Shown here: positions 5,174 through 9,127 of the stretch, piece by piece
Layout: the number at the start of each line of letters is the position of its first letter
How positions within the stretch are numbered: the first letter of the stretch is position 1
From: Bacteroidales bacterium
GTDB lineage: Bacteria; Bacteroidota; Bacteroidia; Bacteroidales; UBA10428
Direction: 5' to 3'
Assembly (NCBI GenBank): GCA_016938095.1
Contig: JAFGVG010000442.1
Coordinates: 1 to 9,127 of the forward strand
DNA: 9,127 nt
Position numbers and translations under genes: made by a program
Notes under the pieces: model-generated
What the model saw: only the letters and a program-made list of their open reading frames with translations
Databases searched by the model: none
What the model was told of the DNA's origin: nothing

Positions 5174-7801
5174 ATGCATACAAAACCATCTTCCCTGATC
5201 ATTGCAATACTGCTGATGGCCTTTTTTGCGGTATCCTGTTCACAGAACAATACACCTTTGCATGAAACCATCATGCTCAAAAACTGGCATGTAAAGCAAT
5301 CTGCCAGCCTGCTCGATCTTCCGGGCAACATAGTTTCGGGTCCAACACTCGACACAACGGTGTGGTACCCTGCCACAGTGCCTTCCACCATCATGGGCGT
5401 ACTTACCGCCAATGGCTTGTATCCCAATGTTTTTATGGCGGACAGCATAAAGCTTGTCGATGCACAGCAATTCAACAAATCGTGGTGGTACAGAACGTCT
5501 TTCACATTGCCTGAAATTAGCGAAGAGCAGCATGTTGCCCTTCATTTCGACGGCATTAATTATTACGCCAATGTATGGCTCAACGGATCGCTGGTGGCAT
5601 CGCGCGACAGTGTTTACGGAACTTTCAGGCGTTTTGCATTCGATATTTCAGATCTGGTAAATGATTCTGTCAACATACTGGCGGTGGAAATTTTCAGACA
5701 ACAGCCCGGTGACCTGGGTCATGGATTTGTCGACTGGAACCCCGCACCGCCCGATGGAAATATGGGTATTTGGCGTGAAGCCTATCTTAAAATAAATGGC
5801 GATGTTTCCATTGACCATGTCTTTATAGCTTCCGATGTGAATACCGAAACACTCGACGAAGCCAGCCTCACCATTACCACTGACCTGGTCAACCATTCGT
5901 CAAGAGCTGTCAGCGGCAAACTTACCGGTACCAGTGAGGATTTCTCCTTTACCGTTCCGGTGCACCTGAAGGCCGGGGAAAACAAACAACTCAAACTTAC
6001 ACCCACCGACATAGCTGATCTGCAGATCAGGCATCCCAGGCTCTGGTGGTGTAACCATATGGGGGAACCCAACCTGTATAACCTGAAAATGGAATATGTC
6101 ACCAACAAGTCAATCAGCGATGCACAGCAGGTTACATTCGGAATACGCGAAATTGAAGCTTATACCAATGCCGGCGGACATAAGGGGTTTAAGCTGAACG
6201 GCAAGGAATTGCTGATCAGGGGAGCGGGTTGGACCGACGATATTTTTTTCCGTGACACACCCGAAAGCAACGAAATTCAGGTGCAATATGTAAAACACAT
6301 GAACCTTAACACCATCAGGTTTGAGAATATCTGGGGCAAAAGTCGCAATATTTATGAACTTTGCGATAAATACGGTCTGCTGGCCATGGTGGGTTGGAGC
6401 TGTCAGTGGGAGTGGCCCAATTACCTCGGAAAGGAATGTGATGAGTTTGGTGGCATCAAGTCGCAGCACGACATGGATCTCATCGTCGAGTCGCTCGAGC
6501 ATCAGATCCGTTACCTGCAAAACAGTCCTTCGGTTTTTGTATGGCTTCTCGGAAGCGATATGCTGCCCAGGCCTGCGTTAGAAAAGCGGTATGACAGTCT
6601 GATCTCCTCCATTGACAACCGTCCTTATCTTGGCGCTGCCAGCTGGCGCAAAAGCGAGGTAAGCGGCCCAACCGGTGTGAAGATGAAAGGTCCCTATAAT
6701 TATGTCGGTCCCTCGTACTGGTATATCGATTCGGTAAATGGCGGAGCCTACGGGTTTAATACCGAAACGGGTCCGGGGCCGCAGATACCGGTCAGGGAAA
6801 CCCTTGAAAAAATGATACCCGCTGACCGGCTATGGCCGATGAACGACCTGTGGAATTTTCATTGTAATCCGTCTGAGGCTTTTGGCGATTTACATCTTTT
6901 TAACGATGCCTTGAACAAGCGTTACGGTCAGCCATCTGATCTGGACAACTATTTGCTTAAAGCCAATGTGCAGGGTTACGAGGCCATGAAAGGCATGTTT
7001 GAGGCGTTCAGGGCTAACCGGCCCAATACCACAGGCATAATTCAGTGGATGCTGAACTCGGCCTGGCCGTCGCTTTACTGGCAGCTATACGATTATTACC
7101 TGCTGCCTACATCGGCCTATTATGCCGCCCGTAAAGCCAATGCACCGGTTCAGTTGGTTTACAATTATGGCAACAATGGAATTTTTGCCGTGAATGAAAC
7201 CTTGCAGTCGTATCCCCGGGCTATTGCCCGGATAAGGCTGGTTGACCTCAAGGGAAAGGATATTTTGTCGGAAGAGGTGGTGGTAGACCTTGCAGAAAAC
7301 AAACCCCAAAAGGTTTATCAGTTATCCCAGGTTGCCGGCAATGCATTTTTGGTGCTGACGCTTTTTGATGAGCACAATACCGAACTGGCCAGCAATTTTT
7401 ACTGGCTTTCAGGCAAACCCGATGTTTACGACTGGGAAAAAACCGAATGGTATTATACGCCGTTGAAATCAACTGCTGATTTCCGTTCGCTCAATTATCT
7501 CACTCCGGCGCAGGTAAAAGTATCGCAGGTTATAAACGAAAACAGCAAGGGTAACGCCGTCAGGCTAAAACTGACCAACGCGTCCCAGGGGATTGCTTTT
7601 TTTGTAAATTTGACACTGAAGGATAACCAACAGCATACTGTTTATCCGGTATTCTGGAGCGACAATTATGTGAGTCTGTTGCCCGGCGAGACAAAGGAAT
7701 TGCATTGTACACTTCCCGAAGGAAGCACTGAAGGTAAAGATTTTACAGTGGCAGTTGCTGGCTGGAATATTGAAGAGCAAACCATTAAGCTGGCTTTATA
7801 A
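5174..7801 (+). CDS. GH2 exo-beta-D-glucosaminidase-like lipoprotein
   Basis: This 875-residue glycoside hydrolase probably removes glucosamine from non-reducing ends of chitosan-type or related glycans. The N-terminus is a lipoprotein signal: basic start, hydrophobic stretch, lipobox AVSC with Cys22. Domains follow the GH2 plan: jelly-roll at about 50-205, Ig-like near 210-325, TIM barrel near 330-640, and C-terminal Ig-like modules to 875. Residues 187-200 carry DWNPAPPDGNMGIW, typical of this branch. The barrel has GSD with D462 as likely acid/base and NTETG with E531 as likely nucleophile. From memory, these match Asp469 and Glu541 of Amycolatopsis CsxA, spaced 72 there and 69 here, and E384 aligns near its Glu394. 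Similarity continues through MKGPYNYV, IQWMLNSAWPSLYWQLYDYY and YWLSGKPD. Ordinary beta-galactosidases and mannosidases have Asn-Glu instead of GSD. The transporter gene starts one base after the stop. Another amino sugar or plain hexose substrate is possible. Confidence 0.85.
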   Translation: MHTKPSSLIIAILLMAFFAVSCSQNNTPLHETIMLKNWHVKQSASLLDLPGNIVSGPTLDTTVWYPATVPSTIMGVLTANGLYPNVFMADSIKLVDAQQFNKSWWYRTSFTLPEISEEQHVALHFDGINYYANVWLNGSLVASRDSVYGTFRRFAFDISDLVNDSVNILAVEIFRQQPGDLGHGFVDWNPAPPDGNMGIWREAYLKINGDVSIDHVFIASDVNTETLDEASLTITTDLVNHSSRAVSGKLTGTSEDFSFTVPVHLKAGENKQLKLTPTDIADLQIRHPRLWWCNHMGEPNLYNLKMEYVTNKSISDAQQVTFGIREIEAYTNAGGHKGFKLNGKELLIRGAGWTDDIFFRDTPESNEIQVQYVKHMNLNTIRFENIWGKSRNIYELCDKYGLLAMVGWSCQWEWPNYLGKECDEFGGIKSQHDMDLIVESLEHQIRYLQNSPSVFVWLLGSDMLPRPALEKRYDSLISSIDNRPYLGAASWRKSEVSGPTGVKMKGPYNYVGPSYWYIDSVNGGAYGFNTETGPGPQIPVRETLEKMIPADRLWPMNDLWNFHCNPSEAFGDLHLFNDALNKRYGQPSDLDNYLLKANVQGYEAMKGMFEAFRANRPNTTGIIQWMLNSAWPSLYWQLYDYYLLPTSAYYAARKANAPVQLVYNYGNNGIFAVNETLQSYPRAIARIRLVDLKGKDILSEEVVVDLAENKPQKVYQLSQVAGNAFLVLTLFDEHNTELASNFYWLSGKPDVYDWEKTEWYYTPLKSTADFRSLNYLTPAQVKVSQVINENSKGNAVRLKLTNASQGIAFFVNLTLKDNQQHTVYPVFWSDNYVSLLPGETKELHCTLPEGSTEGKDFTVAVAGWNIEEQTIKLAL

Positions 7802-7802
7802 T

Positions 7803-9047
7803 ATGAAAAAGAGCGTGGTAATGGTCATCCTGGTACTGGTGACCTTCTTTGTAATATCGTTCCTTACCAATGTGCTGGGACCGATAATGCCTGATGCTAT
7901 TGATAACTTTAAGCTCAGCCTCGGACTCGCCGGATTTCTGCCGTTTTCGTTTTTTGTGGCATACGGGGTGATGTCGATACCTGCTGGCATTTTGGTGGAG
8001 AAGTATTCCGCGAAACCTGTTCTTATGGCAGCTTTTATGCTGGCTTTTGGCGGCGCATTGCTTTTTGCGCTTTTTCCAGGATTCAGTGTTTTTCTGATTT
8101 CGCTCTTTATGATCGGCATTGGCATGGCCATGCTGCAGGTTGTTATTAACCCCCTCCTTAGGCAATCGGGCGGCGAAGCCAATTTTGCCTTTTTTTCGGC
8201 CCTGGCGCAGCTTATTTTTGGACTGGCTTCGTTTCTCAGTCCGCGTTTGTATTCCTACCTGGCATTGCACGTTCATTCGGGCGATACCGGTTTTTTAATC
8301 GGATTACTCAATAACCTGGTGCCGGCAGGCTTAAAATGGGTGTCGCTTTACTGGGTTTTTGCCATTATTGCCGTACTGATGGTTATACTCATCTGGCTGA
8401 TCCGTTTTCCAAAGGTGGAATTGCTCGATAGCGAAAAAATTGAGGTGGGACAAACTTTTCGTGAGCTATTGGGCAATCGTTATGTATGGTTGTTTTTCCT
8501 GGGTATTTTTGCTTATGTGGGCACCGAACAGGGAATAGCCAACTGGACCTCTCGTTTTTTGCAGACTTACCATGGGGTTGATCCGGCAACGCAAGGTGCA
8601 TCGGTGATTTCGTGGTTCTGGGGCCTGATGACATTGGGGTGTCTGATAGGATTGTTTTTGCTGAAGCTGATCGACAGCAAACTGGTTCTGCTGGTGTTTA
8701 CCTCGGGGGCCATTATTGCCCTGCTAACCGGTTTGTTGGGTAGCAAAGAGGCAGCCCTGATAGCGTTTCCGCTCACCGGCTTTTTTGCCTCGGTAATGTA
8801 CCCGGTAATATTTTCCCTTGCACTGAATTCGGTTCCCAGGCATCATGGCACCTTTGCCGGCATTCTGTGCACCGGCATTGCGGGAGGTGCGCTGGTGCCT
8901 TTTGTGGTTGGCGGACTTGCCGAAATAATCGGATTGAAATACGCCATGTTTTTCATTTTTGTCACACTGGGATATATATTAAGCATTGGTTTATGGGCAA
9001 AGCCTATTATTGCCAACGCTACCATAACCCTTAAAAACAAGGAGTAG
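7803..9047 (+). CDS. MFS sugar transporter of the fucose-permease (FHS) type
   Basis: This 414-residue inner-membrane protein should import a sugar with a cation. About twelve hydrophobic segments are visible, near residues 5-25, 38-62, 71-91, 94-117, 127-147, 178-201, 226-246, 266-288, 292-313, 317-340, 348-370 and 379-401, with a cytoplasmic loop near 202-225. The segment GMAMLQVVINPLLRQ (Q112, N116, P117) resembles the conserved Q...NP region of the FucP/GluP/NagP group. The start at 7803 is preferred to an upstream in-frame ATG at 7755 because it gives a typical MKK start before helix 1 and lies one base beyond the hydrolase stop, pointing to translational coupling. Its substrate is probably the sugar freed by the hydrolase, perhaps glucosamine; related proteins carry fucose, glucose, galactose or N-acetylglucosamine, so specificity is uncertain. 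Confidence 0.87.
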   Translation: MKKSVVMVILVLVTFFVISFLTNVLGPIMPDAIDNFKLSLGLAGFLPFSFFVAYGVMSIPAGILVEKYSAKPVLMAAFMLAFGGALLFALFPGFSVFLISLFMIGIGMAMLQVVINPLLRQSGGEANFAFFSALAQLIFGLASFLSPRLYSYLALHVHSGDTGFLIGLLNNLVPAGLKWVSLYWVFAIIAVLMVILIWLIRFPKVELLDSEKIEVGQTFRELLGNRYVWLFFLGIFAYVGTEQGIANWTSRFLQTYHGVDPATQGASVISWFWGLMTLGCLIGLFLLKLIDSKLVLLVFTSGAIIALLTGLLGSKEAALIAFPLTGFFASVMYPVIFSLALNSVPRHHGTFAGILCTGIAGGALVPFVVGGLAEIIGLKYAMFFIFVTLGYILSIGLWAKPIIANATITLKNKE

Positions 9048-9063
9048 CCGTCAGGTCGTAAAG

Positions 9064-9127
9064 ATGCACAAGATCATTCTGTTAATAGATTTTTCAGAGG
9101 AGTACAGTAAGAATCTTCTCAAGGGCA
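9064..9127 (+). CDS. XylR-like sugar-responsive regulator (5' end only)
   Basis: Only the first 21 codons are inside the window, reading MHKIILLIDFSEEYSKNLLKG. This closely resembles the start of XylR-type regulators of Bacteroidota, which join a periplasmic-binding-protein-like sugar-sensing domain (here its first beta strand and helix) to a C-terminal AraC-type DNA-binding domain. The start lies 16 bases after the transporter stop, so it is probably in the same operon and may control it in response to the imported sugar. The DNA-binding domain cannot be seen and the call rests on a short match. Confidence 0.7.
   Translation, partial: MHKIILLIDFSEEYSKNLLKG

Noticed and set aside
5174..7801. 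Hydrolase as ordinary beta-galactosidase or beta-mannosidase
   Set aside because: The acid/base motif is GSD instead of Asn-Glu and the overall motifs match the exo-glucosaminidase branch.
7755..7802. Upstream ATG giving the transporter 16 extra residues
   Set aside because: It would overlap the hydrolase end by 47 bases and puts an atypical segment before helix 1; the ATG at 7803 fits the family and coupling better.

Overview
The window reads as chromosomal DNA of a member of the Bacteroidota, most likely Bacteroidales or a relative. The reasons are the style of the AsmA-family protein, a fucose-permease-type sugar transporter, the first residues of a XylR-type sugar regulator, AT-rich leaders without clear Shine-Dalgarno sequences, and low-complexity repeats between genes. 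The genus is not identifiable from this sequence alone.

Left part (1-3661): a non-coding stretch of about 410 bases carries a palindromic interspersed-type repeat, a short hairpin and an intrinsic terminator pointing left that has no visible gene. Then comes rplS (ribosomal protein L19, + strand). It converges on a large AsmA-family membrane-anchored protein (- strand), and a strong hairpin that can terminate both directions lies between them. A divergent non-coding region of 378 bases, rich in inverted repeats, follows.

Right part (4040-9127): four genes on the + strand look like one sugar-use module. They are a ROK-family sugar kinase without the usual zinc loop, a lipoprotein glycoside hydrolase of family GH2 that closely resembles exo-beta-D-glucosaminidases, a 12-helix FHS-type MFS sugar transporter starting one base after the hydrolase stop, and the first 21 codons of a XylR-like regulator cut by the window edge. 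A reasonable model is that the hydrolase releases amino sugar (glucosamine) outside the cytoplasm, the transporter imports it, the kinase phosphorylates it and the regulator senses it. The hydrolase identity is well supported by catalytic motifs; the joint pathway is inference.

The 309 bases between kinase and hydrolase are unusual. They hold an 8-bp microsatellite of eight copies, a strong hairpin with a competing alternative fold, a second 8-bp array in inverted orientation, and two different 7-bp tandem arrays next to the hydrolase start. No CRISPR array, insertion sequence, tRNA or rRNA was seen. I see no clear new defence or mobile system; the repeat-rich leader and the zinc-less kinase paired with the glucosaminidase-like module are the items most worth a second look.
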